A stretch of 64,000 bases of DNA from Poriferisodalis sp965237655 (GTDB taxonomy: Bacteria > Actinomycetota > Acidimicrobiia > Acidimicrobiales > Poriferisodalaceae). Below the pieces are notes generated by a model that was given only the letters and a program-made list of their open reading frames with translations, had not been told where the DNA came from and did not search any database. Position numbers and translations under genes: made by a program. The stretch lies in the NCBI RefSeq assembly GCF_965237655.1, contig NZ_CBDEGB010000002.1, forward strand, positions 372,001 to 436,000, read 5' to 3'. Shown here piece by piece: positions 17,359 to 26,659 of this stretch (positions are counted from its first letter, which is position 1; each line of letters starts with the position of its first letter).

Positions 17359-18960
17359 CTATGGGTCGATGAGGACGCCGGGGTTGAGAATGCCGTTGGG
17401 GTCGAGACGCTTCTTTGCGGCTCGGATGGCCTCGGCGAACAGCTCGGGGCGCTGGCGGTCGTACGCGTTCGGCCGGTGCATGCGGCCCACCGCATGGTGG
17501 TGAGTGGCGGTTCCGCCTGCGGACACGAGCGCTTCGTTGGCGGCGTCCTTGACGGCTTGCCACTGCTCGAGCTCGCCGCCCTGGGTGCCCATGCCCGACC
17601 ACGTGTAGTACGGCGCCGGGCCGTCGGTGTAGACGTGGGTGAATCGGCACGAGAGCGAGTGGTGCTTGCCGAACACCTCAGCGAGCACCGCGCCCACCTT
17701 CTCGCGCACGACGGCGTCGAATTCGGGCCATTGGTCCCAGGTGATCGCAGTCTCGAAGGTGTCATTGATGAGGCCCAGCGAGGTCTCGACACCATTGCCG
17801 ACCCCGATGAACGCATTGCGCCATGCCCCGACGGCACCGCCGCGGCCCGTCGGCGTCCCCGTGCCGTCGTCGATTTGGATCTCGTCGTCAGGAAGATGGC
17901 CGCCGCAGCTGCGTGCGATCTTGGCGGCTTGTGCGATGTTGTGGCGCTGGGTCAGCTCTGCTGACTCGAACGACACGATGACCAGTGCGTGCTGGCCGTC
18001 CATCCCGGCGGCACGGCCAGCCTCCGCGGGGTCGAGGATTCGCAAGTTGGCCGGCCACAGCTTCGCCTGGACAAGGTGTCGCACAGCGTCGTACCCGGAT
18101 TCCCACGATGGGAAAGTGATGCCGGCTGTTGCTCGGAACGTGGGCCGCTTCTGGATGCGCATCCACGCCTCGGTGATGATCCCGTAGATGCCTTCCGAAC
18201 CGATCACCATGCGGTCGGGGCTGGGGCCCGCTCCCGATCCCGGCAGGCGGCGCGACTCCCACCAGCCCGATGGTGTGATCATCCGCGCCGATTCCACGAA
18301 TTCGTCGATGTGGGTGTGATTGGTGGCGTAGTGGCCGCCAGAGCGGGTGGCGATCCAGCCGCCGAGGGTCGAGAAGCGGAACGACTGCGGGAAGTGCCGC
18401 AACGTGTGCCCGCTGGGGCGCAGCTGGTCTTCGAGGTGCGGGCCGAATACGCCGGCCTGGATACGAGCCGCCCGCGACACGTCGTCGATCTCGAGCACTT
18501 GATCGAGTTGGTCCAGCGAGATGATGACGGTGGGACCGCGGTCTTCAGGCGGCGCGAGGCCCCACACCACCGACGAGCCGCCCCCATACGGCACGGCGAT
18601 GTAGCCGTTGGCGTCGCACCAGTCGAGCGTGGCTTCCACCTCGGTCTCGTTGCGAGGGTGCGCTACGACGTCGGGCGGGTTCGGGAAGTCCAGGTTGAAC
18701 GCTCGCACCCGCTCGGTGAAGTGGGCGCCGTAGGCGTAGCGGGCCCGGTCGTAGGTGCTTATGGAGCACCAGTCCGCGACCGAGTCCGGAATCGGGATGC
18801 GGGGTGCGCGCAGGTCGGCGTCGTCGACTGAGGGCACCGGCTTGGCCGTGACCTCAGTGCCGTACTGGGCCGACAGCTTCGCTGCCAGGGCCGCCCGATC
18901 GGCGTCCGTCGGTTCCTCCGATTCCAGGCACCACGCCCAGAATGACTTGCGGTCTGCCAT
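17359..18960 (-). CDS. FAD-binding oxidoreductase (alkyl-DHAP synthase-like)
   Basis: A 533-residue FAD-linked oxidase of the PCMH/VAO type. The FAD-binding core contains VVAHPRNETEVEATLDW, the diphosphate loop PYGGGSSVVWG, STLGGWIATRSGGHYAT and VIGSEGIYGIITEAWMRI. The C-terminal cap ends with the conserved KKRLDPNGILNPGVL. Length and motif spacing resemble alkyldihydroxyacetonephosphate synthase and related lactate/glycolate-type oxidases; substrate uncertain. It is followed 47 nt upstream by an acyl-CoA dehydrogenase on the same strand, suggesting lipid-related metabolism. Confidence 0.88.
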   Translation of the reverse strand: MADRKSFWAWCLESEEPTDADRAALAAKLSAQYGTEVTAKPVPSVDDADLRAPRIPIPDSVADWCSISTYDRARYAYGAHFTERVRAFNLDFPNPPDVVAHPRNETEVEATLDWCDANGYIAVPYGGGSSVVWGLAPPEDRGPTVIISLDQLDQVLEIDDVSRAARIQAGVFGPHLEDQLRPSGHTLRHFPQSFRFSTLGGWIATRSGGHYATNHTHIDEFVESARMITPSGWWESRRLPGSGAGPSPDRMVIGSEGIYGIITEAWMRIQKRPTFRATAGITFPSWESGYDAVRHLVQAKLWPANLRILDPAEAGRAAGMDGQHALVIVSFESAELTQRHNIAQAAKIARSCGGHLPDDEIQIDDGTGTPTGRGGAVGAWRNAFIGVGNGVETSLGLINDTFETAITWDQWPEFDAVVREKVGAVLAEVFGKHHSLSCRFTHVYTDGPAPYYTWSGMGTQGGELEQWQAVKDAANEALVSAGGTATHHHAVGRMHRPNAYDRQRPELFAEAIRAAKKRLDPNGILNPGVLIDP

Positions 18961-19007
18961 CTCTCATGCCTCCACGTGCGTGAGCGTCAACCTAGGCGCG
19001 CAGCATC

Positions 19008-20231
19008 TCAGTCGTCGGCGAGCAGTGCCCTGCTGATGACCAGCTTCTGGATCTCGCTGGTGCCCTCGCCGATGATCATGAGGGGAGCATCTCGGTAGTA
19101 GCGCTCCACCGGATATTCGGTGCTGTAGCCGTTGCCGCCGTGAATGCGCATGGCATCCAGCGCCAACTCCGCGGCGGTCTCGGAGGCGAACAGCTTTGCC
19201 ATCCCCGCGGCCAGATCGACCCGCTCGCCCGCGTCGGCCTTGCGGGCGGCGTCGTAGGTCATGAGACGTGCAGCGTGCAGCTTGGTGGCCATCTCGGCGA
19301 TCTTGAACGCAATGGCCTGGTGCTTCGCTATGGGTTTGCCGAAGGCCTCGCGCTGCTTCGCGTACGCCACCGCCGCGTCGTAGGCGGCCTGAGCCACGCC
19401 GACGCCACGGGCGGCCACGTTGATGCGGCCCAGCTCCAGCGCAGCGAGTGCCCAGCGCAGACCGTTGCCGATGCCCCCTGCTCCATTGAGACCATCGCCG
19501 CCCAGCACCCGGTCGGCGGGCACGCGGTGATCCACGTAGGACATCTCGACGGTCTCGAGGCCGCGGTACCCGATCTTGTCGATCTTGCGGCTGATCGTGA
19601 TGCCGCCCGAGGTCTTCCCCGGTGTCTTGTCCACCAGGAAGCAGGTGATGCCCGAACTGCCGGACGCATCGCCTTCGGGCACGCGTGCCAGCAGCGCCAC
19701 GATGCCCGCGCGCTCGCCGTTGGTGACCCACATCTTCGTGCCGTTGATGACGAACTCGTCACCGTCGCGGACTGCTCGGCAGCGCAGGGCGGCGGCGTCG
19801 GAGCCGCTGTCGGGCTCGGACAGCGAGAAACAGCCGCGCAGCTTGCCGGTGGCCATCCGCGTTAGCGAGCGGTCCTGTTGCTCTGCGGTGCCGAACTGCG
19901 AGATGAGCTTGGCGCAGATGAGGTGGCTGTTGATAATGCCCGCCAGCGACATCCAGCCCCGTGAGAGTTCCTCGATCACCCGTGCGTAAGTGAGGTGGTC
20001 GAGTTCGAGTCCGCCGTGCGATTCACCGATGGTCGCGCCGAACAGACCGAACGCCTCCATCTGCTCGGCCATCTCGGTGGGGTACTCGTCGGCAAGCTCC
20101 AGCGCCGACGATCCCGGCACGACAACGTCGTCCACCCAGCGACGCAACGTGTCGATGATCTCGTCGGCAGTGTCGTCGACTGACCCGTCATTCGGGACCT
20201 CGCTGGCACCTGTGTGCGTTGCATCGCTCAT
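19008..20231 (-). CDS. Acyl-CoA dehydrogenase
   Basis: A 407-residue flavoenzyme introducing an alpha,beta double bond into acyl-CoA. Family landmarks are CFSLSEPDSGSDAAALRC (flavin-binding segment), FVINGTKMWVTNGERAG, and the C-terminal IHGGNGYSTEYPVERYYRDA followed by GTSEIQKLVISR. The catalytic base region lies in this C-terminal half. The ATG at 20231 is preferred to a 95-residue upstream Arg-rich extension that overlaps the divergent gene. Chain-length specificity is not predictable. Confidence 0.93.
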   Translation of the reverse strand: MSDATHTGASEVPNDGSVDDTADEIIDTLRRWVDDVVVPGSSALELADEYPTEMAEQMEAFGLFGATIGESHGGLELDHLTYARVIEELSRGWMSLAGIINSHLICAKLISQFGTAEQQDRSLTRMATGKLRGCFSLSEPDSGSDAAALRCRAVRDGDEFVINGTKMWVTNGERAGIVALLARVPEGDASGSSGITCFLVDKTPGKTSGGITISRKIDKIGYRGLETVEMSYVDHRVPADRVLGGDGLNGAGGIGNGLRWALAALELGRINVAARGVGVAQAAYDAAVAYAKQREAFGKPIAKHQAIAFKIAEMATKLHAARLMTYDAARKADAGERVDLAAGMAKLFASETAAELALDAMRIHGGNGYSTEYPVERYYRDAPLMIIGEGTSEIQKLVISRALLADD

Positions 20232-20302
20232 GCGTCGGCCTGACGTCGGTGTGGTGTTGCTTCTAACATGCGCGCCGACCCCCCAGCGGATGGAGTACAT
20301 CG

Positions 20303-21352
20303 ATGAAGATATCCATGGCGATTGGAGCCGGTGCGAGCTTGGACCCCAAGCGGCTGAGCCGACATGTGGCCGATCTCGAAGCTGCCGGCGTCGACATGCT
20401 GTGGGGCGGCGAGATCTACGGCTTCGATCTGGTCTCCACCCTCGCGTACGTCGCGGCCAAGACCGAGCGCGTACAGCTGATGACCGGCATCCTGCCGATC
20501 TACTCGCGCAGCCCAACCATCCTCGCCCAGACCGCCATGACGATCGACACGCTGTCGGAGGGCCGTTTCATCCTGGGTCTCGGAACCTCGGGCCCGCAGG
20601 TGATCGAGGGCTGGCACGGCGTGCCGTTCTCGAAGCCGCTCGGCCGCACCCGAGACGTGATCGAGATCTGCCGCAAGGTGTGGGCGGGCGACAGGGTCGT
20701 CCACGACGGTCGGGCCGTCAGCCTGCCCCTGCCCGAGGGCGAGGGCAGCGGGCTGGGCAAGCCGCTCAAGCGCATGGGCAAGCCGTATCGCCAGGACATC
20801 CCGATTGCGGTGGCTTCGATCGGGCCGCGCAACGTGGAGCTGACCGCAGAGCTGGCCAACGTCTGGCAGCCGATCCATTTCCTGCCCGAGAAGTTCAACG
20901 AGGTGTGGGGCGAGTCTTTGGAGAACGGCGGTTCCCGCCGGGCCGACGACCTTGGCGATCTGCAGATCGTGGCCGGCGGCACCGTGGCGCTCGGCGACGG
21001 CCCGATGGTTGATTCGGTGCGCAAGAGCGTGCGGGACACAGTCGGCTTCTACGTGGGCGGCATGGGCGCGCGCGACAAGAACTTCTACAACGACCTGTTC
21101 AAGCGGTACGGCTACGTGGACGAGGCGGAGAAGATCCAGGACCTGTTCCTGACCGGCAAGCGCGACGAGGCGTTCGCCGCGGTGCCTGACGACTATGTCG
21201 ACCGGGCCAGCCTCACCGGCGATCCCGAGCGGGTAAAGGAGCGTGTCGAGGTGTACCGCTCGGTCGGCGTGAGCTACCTGGATATCACCATCCCGCCCGA
21301 GATCGAGAACCCCCTCGAGGTCATCTCCCAGATCAAGGCGTGGGCTGAATAG
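20303..21352 (+). CDS. LLM class F420-dependent oxidoreductase
   Basis: A 349-residue luciferase-like barrel enzyme. Motifs include YVAAKTERVQLMTGILPIYSR and TIDTLSEGRFILGLGTSGPQV, then GWHGVPFSKPLGRTRD, typical of F420-dependent mycobacterial-type members (TIGR03559-like). The C-terminal SLTGDPERVKERVEVYRSVGV is conserved. The start ATG at 20303 is divergent from the acyl-CoA dehydrogenase with a 71-nt gap. Substrate unknown. Confidence 0.9.
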   Translation: MKISMAIGAGASLDPKRLSRHVADLEAAGVDMLWGGEIYGFDLVSTLAYVAAKTERVQLMTGILPIYSRSPTILAQTAMTIDTLSEGRFILGLGTSGPQVIEGWHGVPFSKPLGRTRDVIEICRKVWAGDRVVHDGRAVSLPLPEGEGSGLGKPLKRMGKPYRQDIPIAVASIGPRNVELTAELANVWQPIHFLPEKFNEVWGESLENGGSRRADDLGDLQIVAGGTVALGDGPMVDSVRKSVRDTVGFYVGGMGARDKNFYNDLFKRYGYVDEAEKIQDLFLTGKRDEAFAAVPDDYVDRASLTGDPERVKERVEVYRSVGVSYLDITIPPEIENPLEVISQIKAWAE

Positions 21353-21371
21353 CCAGACGGCGTCTGGGGCA

Positions 21372-21869
21372 GTGGCCGACAACAATCACATGAGCTCGGG
21401 GCGTGCGAGCGCTCGCGAGCGGTTCCTGGCCGGAGCACAAGAGGTGGGGATGGCGCCGGAGATCCTGCGCTTTCCCGACGGCACGCGCACGGCCGCGCAA
21501 GCGGCTGCAGCAGTGGGCTGCGAACTGGGCCAGATCGTGAAGTCGCTGGTGTTCCTGTGCGACGGCGAGGCCGTGCTGGCGCTGACGTCGGGTTCCAACC
21601 GTGTGGACACGGCTCAGCTCGGGACGTTGCTCGGCGGCACGATCACCCGAGCCGACGCTGACGGGGTGCGCGACGCCACGGGCTATGCGATCGGAGGTAC
21701 GCCCCCATTTGGCCATGCTCGTCCGCTGCGGGCAGTGGTGGACCGAGCGCTGCTGGCGTACGACACCGTGTGGGCGGCGGCCGGAACGCCCGACACGGTC
21801 TTCGAGCTGACGCCCGATGAGCTGGTGCGCGCCAGCGGGGCAGAAGTTGCTGATTTCGTCGATGATTGA
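21372..21869 (+). CDS. YbaK/EbsC family aminoacyl-tRNA deacylase-like protein
   Basis: A 165-residue YbaK-fold protein that would hydrolyse mischarged aminoacyl-tRNA. Motifs are ELGQIVKSLVFLCDGEAVLALTSGS split over the conserved Lys, and GYAIGGTPPFGHARPLRAVVD near the substrate pocket. Start GTG at 21372; an internal ATG at 21390 is possible. It is 19 nt after the F420 enzyme and probably co-transcribed with it, although no functional link is obvious. Confidence 0.88.
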   Translation: MADNNHMSSGRASARERFLAGAQEVGMAPEILRFPDGTRTAAQAAAAVGCELGQIVKSLVFLCDGEAVLALTSGSNRVDTAQLGTLLGGTITRADADGVRDATGYAIGGTPPFGHARPLRAVVDRALLAYDTVWAAAGTPDTVFELTPDELVRASGAEVADFVDD

Positions 21870-21923
21870 TCGTCTCTGGCGGGGCGCCGACCGCTGAGAC
21901 TCGCTGGCGTTGCGGTCTCGCCC

Positions 21924-24239
21924 TCAGGCAGGCCGCTCGGACTGCTCACGCAACTCGCCCTCGATACGAAGATTCGGGATGACCCGGTCGAGCCAGCGTG
22001 GCAGCCACCAGTTGCGGGCCCCGAGCAGTTCCATGGTGGAGGGCACGATGAGCATCCGTACGAGCGTCGCGTCGATGGCAATGGCGGTGGCCAGCCCCAT
22101 GCCGAACAGCTTGACGACCCGGTTGTCCTCCAGCACGAAGCTGCCGAAGACCACCACCATGATCGCCGCCGCGGCGGTGATGACCCGAGCGGTGGCGGCA
22201 AGGCCGTCGGCGACGGAGTTGACCGGGTCGCCGGTGCGCTCGTACTCCTCTTTCATGCGCGACAGCAGGAAAACTTCGTAGTCCATCGACAGCCCGAACA
22301 GGACCGCGAAGAGCATCATCGGGATGAACGGCTCGATCGGCGCCGCCTCGATCCCGAGCACGCTGCCGAACCAGCCCCACTGGAACACCGCCACCAGCAC
22401 GCCGTAGGACGCGCCGATCGACAGCATGTTCATGACGACGGCTTTCAGCGGCACGATGAGCGAGCGGAACACTGCCATCAGCAGCAGGAACGACGCTCCC
22501 AGCACCGCGGCGAAGAAGATCAGCATGCGCCCGGACAAGAAGTCGCTGAAGTCGATCTGGAACGCCACTGCGCCGCCGACCAGGGCGTCGACGCCAGTGC
22601 CGTCGAGGGTGGCGGGAATCACGTTGTCACGCAGCTCGTGCACCAGCGACTCGGTGTCGGCGTCCTGGGGGCCGGTGGTCGGCTGAACCCGGATCAGCGC
22701 CGCCCCGCCGTCGGGGCTCGGCACCGCCGGCGACGCAAATGCAACGCCGTCGGTTTGGTTCAGCGCCCCCGACAGCCCGTTGAGCGTTGCGAGATCGGCA
22801 GGGGTGGATGTCTCGGCCACGATGAACAGCGAGCCGTTCGCACCTGGACCGAATCCCTCGGCCAGCAGGTCGTATGCCTTGCGTGTGGTGGTGTCAGCCG
22901 GGAAATTGCCCTCGTCGGAGAAGCCGAGTCGCAGGCTCAGCACCGGAGCTGCCAGCAGGAGGAGCAGTGCCGTGCCGCCCAGCGCGAACAGCCACGGGCG
23001 CGCCTGCACCACCCGGCTGAGGCGGTACCACGCGGTGTCCCGTAGCGCCTTGGGCGGGCGGTGACGCAGGACGCGTCGCAGCGGGTTGCGATCGCCGCCG
23101 AACGCTCCGGCAATCAACACCGCAGCGGCTGCGGGGAGCGCGGCGAGCAGGGGGCGGATGCCGGCGCCGAAGCCCAGGAGGGCGACTGCCACCAGCGCTG
23201 CGGCCGTGATGCCGCGGACCCTGGTGGTGGTCATGCGGTCGCCGGTCAGACCCAGCACTGCGGGCAGCACGGTCATGGAGCCGACCATCACGATCGCCAC
23301 CGTGACGGCCGCCGAGAGCCCGATGCCGGCCACGAAGGGCAGGCCGATGAGCAGCAGCCCCAGCAGCGAGACAACCACCGTTGCGCCAGCGAACACCACT
23401 GAGCGGCCAGCGGAGTCCAGCGCGGCGCCCACGGCCTCGGAGGGCTCGAGCCCTCTGCTGAGCCACTCCCGGAAGCGGTTCAGGATGATGAGCGCGTAGT
23501 CGATGCCCACGCCGAGGCCGATCATGACGCCCAGCGTTGGCGCGAATTCGGGCACGGTCACGGTGTTGCTGAGCGCCGTGATGGCCAGCACGCCGATACC
23601 GACCCCGACCAGGGCCGTCCCGACCGTCACGCCCATGGCGACCACCGAGCCGACGGCCGCGATCAGCACGAAGACGGCGAATGCGAGCCCGATGGCCTCG
23701 GTTTCGGGTGGCTCCTGGCGGGCCAGCCAGGAACCGCCCATCTCGACTTCGACGCCGTCCATGGAGCGCAACCCGCTGGCGTCGATGAGATCGATGATCT
23801 CGAGGCCCAGGGGTCCGGCTTCGTCCACGTTGAAGTTGCGGCTGAGCTCGACGTCGGCGAAGGCGTACTTGCCGGCGCCCGATCCCTGGGTGGCGATGCG
23901 GCGATCGCCGTCCCGGTCGTAGGGCGAGCTGATCGTCACCTCGTCGATGGCGTCGACCGTGGCGAGCAGTTCGGTCATGGCCGCGCGCACCGCCGGGTCG
24001 TTCACGCCGGACTCGGCCTTGAGCACGATGGTGCCGTTGATGGTGGAGCCGACGCTGCCGAAGTGGTCTTCGAGCACCTCGGCGCTGCGGTTGGCCTCGG
24101 AGTCGGGGGTTGACAGTGCTGCGCCGTAGGAGGCGCCAAGGGTGCCTGCGAGCACGGCGGCGGCCACGGCGAAGACCAGCCACGATGCGAGGATGCGCCA
24201 CGGGTTGCGGAAGCACCATTGGCCCAGAGCTGCGTACAC
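21924..24239 (-). CDS. MMPL/RND family transporter
   Basis: A 771-residue membrane exporter with two six-helix halves, each preceded by a large periplasmic loop. The GxxxDYxxF/L-type signatures are GLGVGIDYALIILNRFREW in the first half and LFGLSMDYEVFLLSRMKEEY in the second, where the Asp-Tyr pairs carry protons in MmpL proteins. MmpL transporters move lipids or siderophores across the actinobacterial envelope. The GTG at 24239 starts VYAALGQWCFRNPWRIL, the usual beginning. Confidence 0.92.
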   Translation of the reverse strand: MYAALGQWCFRNPWRILASWLVFAVAAAVLAGTLGASYGAALSTPDSEANRSAEVLEDHFGSVGSTINGTIVLKAESGVNDPAVRAAMTELLATVDAIDEVTISSPYDRDGDRRIATQGSGAGKYAFADVELSRNFNVDEAGPLGLEIIDLIDASGLRSMDGVEVEMGGSWLARQEPPETEAIGLAFAVFVLIAAVGSVVAMGVTVGTALVGVGIGVLAITALSNTVTVPEFAPTLGVMIGLGVGIDYALIILNRFREWLSRGLEPSEAVGAALDSAGRSVVFAGATVVVSLLGLLLIGLPFVAGIGLSAAVTVAIVMVGSMTVLPAVLGLTGDRMTTTRVRGITAAALVAVALLGFGAGIRPLLAALPAAAAVLIAGAFGGDRNPLRRVLRHRPPKALRDTAWYRLSRVVQARPWLFALGGTALLLLLAAPVLSLRLGFSDEGNFPADTTTRKAYDLLAEGFGPGANGSLFIVAETSTPADLATLNGLSGALNQTDGVAFASPAVPSPDGGAALIRVQPTTGPQDADTESLVHELRDNVIPATLDGTGVDALVGGAVAFQIDFSDFLSGRMLIFFAAVLGASFLLLMAVFRSLIVPLKAVVMNMLSIGASYGVLVAVFQWGWFGSVLGIEAAPIEPFIPMMLFAVLFGLSMDYEVFLLSRMKEEYERTGDPVNSVADGLAATARVITAAAAIMVVVFGSFVLEDNRVVKLFGMGLATAIAIDATLVRMLIVPSTMELLGARNWWLPRWLDRVIPNLRIEGELREQSERPA

Positions 24240-24390
24240 AGTCGTCTTCCTTCCGCGAGGGTGAGCGCCGTTGCCGCCCAGCGTGACGACCAGGGGCCGG
24301 GGTGCGGCGCCCGGAGGGGGGACCAAGCGGCGAAGCTACTGGCCTGAGTGGGCTGTGCTGTGCTTGGATCGGGCGGCTTGTGCGCTGGCT

Positions 24391-26028
24391 TCAGTGCTGG
24401 CTGGCGGGTTCGGCAGGCGCCGCTGCTTTGCTGGCGGCCAGACCATTTGTCGGGTGCACTGCCTTGCCTGTCTCCGCGACCTCGAGCTGGATCACCACCG
24501 TGCGTCCCGTGATGACTTCGAGCAGTGCGCTGCGGGCTCGGGCGGTGAACAGTTCCACCGAGGTATCGGCGCCTGGTGAGACCCGTGCTATCAGCCTGAG
24601 TTCATGGGGGGGCGCGTCCGCCACCCGCACGCGCGTCACGACCTGACGGTTGGAGCGGTCCAGGCCGATCGCCACCCGAAGCATTGCCGCCATCCACCGC
24701 ACCTTGTTCTTGTCGGTCGAGCTCAGCGAGGCGAAGTCTGCGTGCTTGGACCTGGGCGCGCTCTTGCGGTGGTAGCGGGCCACCTGGGCGATGATCTCGA
24801 TCTCGCGCTCGGTGAAGCCAGTCAGGTGCTCGCTGTTGCGGATGATGTAGTAGCTGTGGCGGTGGTGGGCGCTGTGGGAGATGAAGATGCCCACGTTGTG
24901 CAGCAATGAGGCTGCCTCGAACAGCTCCCGATCCTCATCGTCGAGCCCGTGCTGCGATCCCAGGCCGTCGAACAACTCGAGTGCCAGATCGGTGATGTGC
25001 TCGGCGTGCCCGAGGTCTTCGTGGTAGCTGTTCGCCACGTACATCACGCCTGAGCGCCGCAGATCCTCGAGGCGATGGAACGGGTCCAGCTGCGGCGCAG
25101 CGGTCCGCCGCATCTGCTCGAACAGGACGCCTTCGCGCAGTGCGTAGTCGGAGACCTCCATGCGCTTGATGCCGAGCAGCTTGAACGTCTGCTCCAGCAA
25201 CAGCGCGCCGCCCACGATGATGTCTGCCCGGCGTTCTTCCAGCCCCTCGATAGCGAGGCGGTGCGCGGGTTCCGTGGCGTTTACGAGATCCGCGGTGAGC
25301 GAGCGAAGTTCCTTCGCCGTGAATGACAACCGCCCGGTACGACTGTCGCGATCGCCACGCCGGATCGCGCAAATGCGCGCAAGTGCCGCGATGGTTCCCG
25401 ACGAGCCGACCGCGGTCTCGAAGCCAAGCTCCGCGATCTCGGACGGCAGGTGCCCGAGGAACGACTCGATGTAGATACGGCACTCCAGCACGGACTGCTC
25501 GCAGGTCCGACCTTCGGGAAAGAAGCGATCAGTCAGCCGGATCGAGCCCAGCTTCAGGCTGCGCAACAGCAGCGGTTCGGCGCCGTCGCCGATGATGAAC
25601 TCGCTAGAACCGCCGCCGATGTCGATGAGCAAGTGGCGCTTGTCGAGCAACGGGACCGCCGCCAGCATGCCGAGGTGGATCAGCCGGGCCTCCTCGACAC
25701 CGGACACCACTTCGATGTCCACTCCGGCCTCACTGCGGGCTCGCTTGGTGAACTCGTTGCGGTTGTCGGCCTCGCGCACAGCGCTGGTGGCCACCGCGGT
25801 GACGCTCGTCGCTCCGGCATGGGTAGCGATCCGTCGCATCCGGCCGAGCGTTTCGATGCCGCGATCCATGGCGTCGGGTTCGAGGCGCTTCATGTCTTCG
25901 CCGCCCGAGCCGAGCCGGATCGGCTCGCGCTCGCGGGTCAGGACCTCGAAATGGCCCTCGGCGTCGACGGAGGCGACGACGAGGTGGAACGAGTTCGTTC
26001 CCACGTCGATCGCTGCGATGACGCTCAC
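24391..26028 (-). CDS. Ppx/GppA exopolyphosphatase family protein
   Basis: A 545-residue two-part protein. The N-terminal actin-like phosphatase contains IAAIDVGTNSFHLVVA, the ATSAVREADNR segment, the LLIDIGGGSSEF phosphate loop and GSSGTIAAL. The C-terminal half is an HD-type domain (ASLLHNVGIFISHSAHHRHS), as in long Ppx/GppA proteins that hydrolyse polyphosphate or pppGpp. The GTG at 26028 immediately precedes the conserved AAIDVGTNS. It is divergent from the thioesterase gene. Confidence 0.93.
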   Translation of the reverse strand: MSVIAAIDVGTNSFHLVVASVDAEGHFEVLTREREPIRLGSGGEDMKRLEPDAMDRGIETLGRMRRIATHAGATSVTAVATSAVREADNRNEFTKRARSEAGVDIEVVSGVEEARLIHLGMLAAVPLLDKRHLLIDIGGGSSEFIIGDGAEPLLLRSLKLGSIRLTDRFFPEGRTCEQSVLECRIYIESFLGHLPSEIAELGFETAVGSSGTIAALARICAIRRGDRDSRTGRLSFTAKELRSLTADLVNATEPAHRLAIEGLEERRADIIVGGALLLEQTFKLLGIKRMEVSDYALREGVLFEQMRRTAAPQLDPFHRLEDLRRSGVMYVANSYHEDLGHAEHITDLALELFDGLGSQHGLDDEDRELFEAASLLHNVGIFISHSAHHRHSYYIIRNSEHLTGFTEREIEIIAQVARYHRKSAPRSKHADFASLSSTDKNKVRWMAAMLRVAIGLDRSNRQVVTRVRVADAPPHELRLIARVSPGADTSVELFTARARSALLEVITGRTVVIQLEVAETGKAVHPTNGLAASKAAAPAEPASQH

Positions 26029-26101
26029 GTACCGCAACGCTAGAGGGATCGGTGGGCGACCCGGAAGATGGCGGCGGTCGTTGCCCCCTAGCGTTGCGCC
26101 G

Positions 26102-26512
26102 ATGGCGACCCACGCGACCACGATCGTGCCGCGCTTCGGCGAATTGGACCCGTATAACCATGTCAACCACGCGGTCTACGTGTCGTACTTCGAAGCGGCT
26201 CGATGCGTGGCGCTCGAGTCGGCCGACCTCGCGTTGCCGGACCTGTCAGATCAGAACGTGCAGATCGTGGTGACCAACCTCGAGGTGCGTTTCCGAGAAC
26301 CTGCGACGGCGCGAGACACGCTGCGTGTCGAAACCGAGTTGGCGGAGCGTCGGCGCGCGAGCACGCGCTGGCAGCAGCGGATCATCCGCGAGGCCGATGA
26401 CGCGGTGCTCGTGGAAGCCGACCTCGTCGCGGCGATCTGCGACAACGACGGCAAGCCCCGCCGTCCGCCCCCCGACCTGATGGGCAAGCTCGAAGCGCTG
26501 CTGGCCGGCTAG
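26102..26512 (+). CDS. Acyl-CoA thioesterase, 4HBT hotdog family
   Basis: A 136-residue hotdog-fold thioesterase. The active-site strand-helix FGELDPYNHVNHAVYVSYFEAAR carries the conserved Asp-x-x-x-His-x-N pattern (stated in two parts: GELDPYNHVNH, then the YFEAAR helix). Such enzymes hydrolyse acyl-CoAs of undetermined chain length. The ATG at 26102 gives the normal length. It ends 1 nt after the beginning of a tandem repeat shared with the converging SDR gene. Confidence 0.9.
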   Translation: MATHATTIVPRFGELDPYNHVNHAVYVSYFEAARCVALESADLALPDLSDQNVQIVVTNLEVRFREPATARDTLRVETELAERRRASTRWQQRIIREADDAVLVEADLVAAICDNDGKPRRPPPDLMGKLEALLAG

Positions 26513-26659
26513 ACGACGGGGGACAAGCCCCCGCAGTGCCGGTTGCGACGGCGGGTTGCTGTTTCGTCGCGCTCAGACGACGGGGGACAAGCCCCCGCAG
26601 TGCCGGTTGCGACGGCGGGTTGCTGTTTCGTCGCGCTCAGACGACGGGGGACAGCCCGC
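26511..26659. repeat. 64-bp tandem repeat, two copies plus a partial third, with terminator-like hairpins
   Basis: Units start at 26511, 26575 and 26639 (period 64). Each complete unit has CGGGGG-ACAAG-CCCCCG, a 6-bp stem with a 5-nt loop. The partial third unit is the 3' end of the SDR coding sequence, so the first two copies appear to be duplications of that gene's end and downstream DNA. They separate two convergent genes and could act as bidirectional terminators. Confidence 0.85.
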
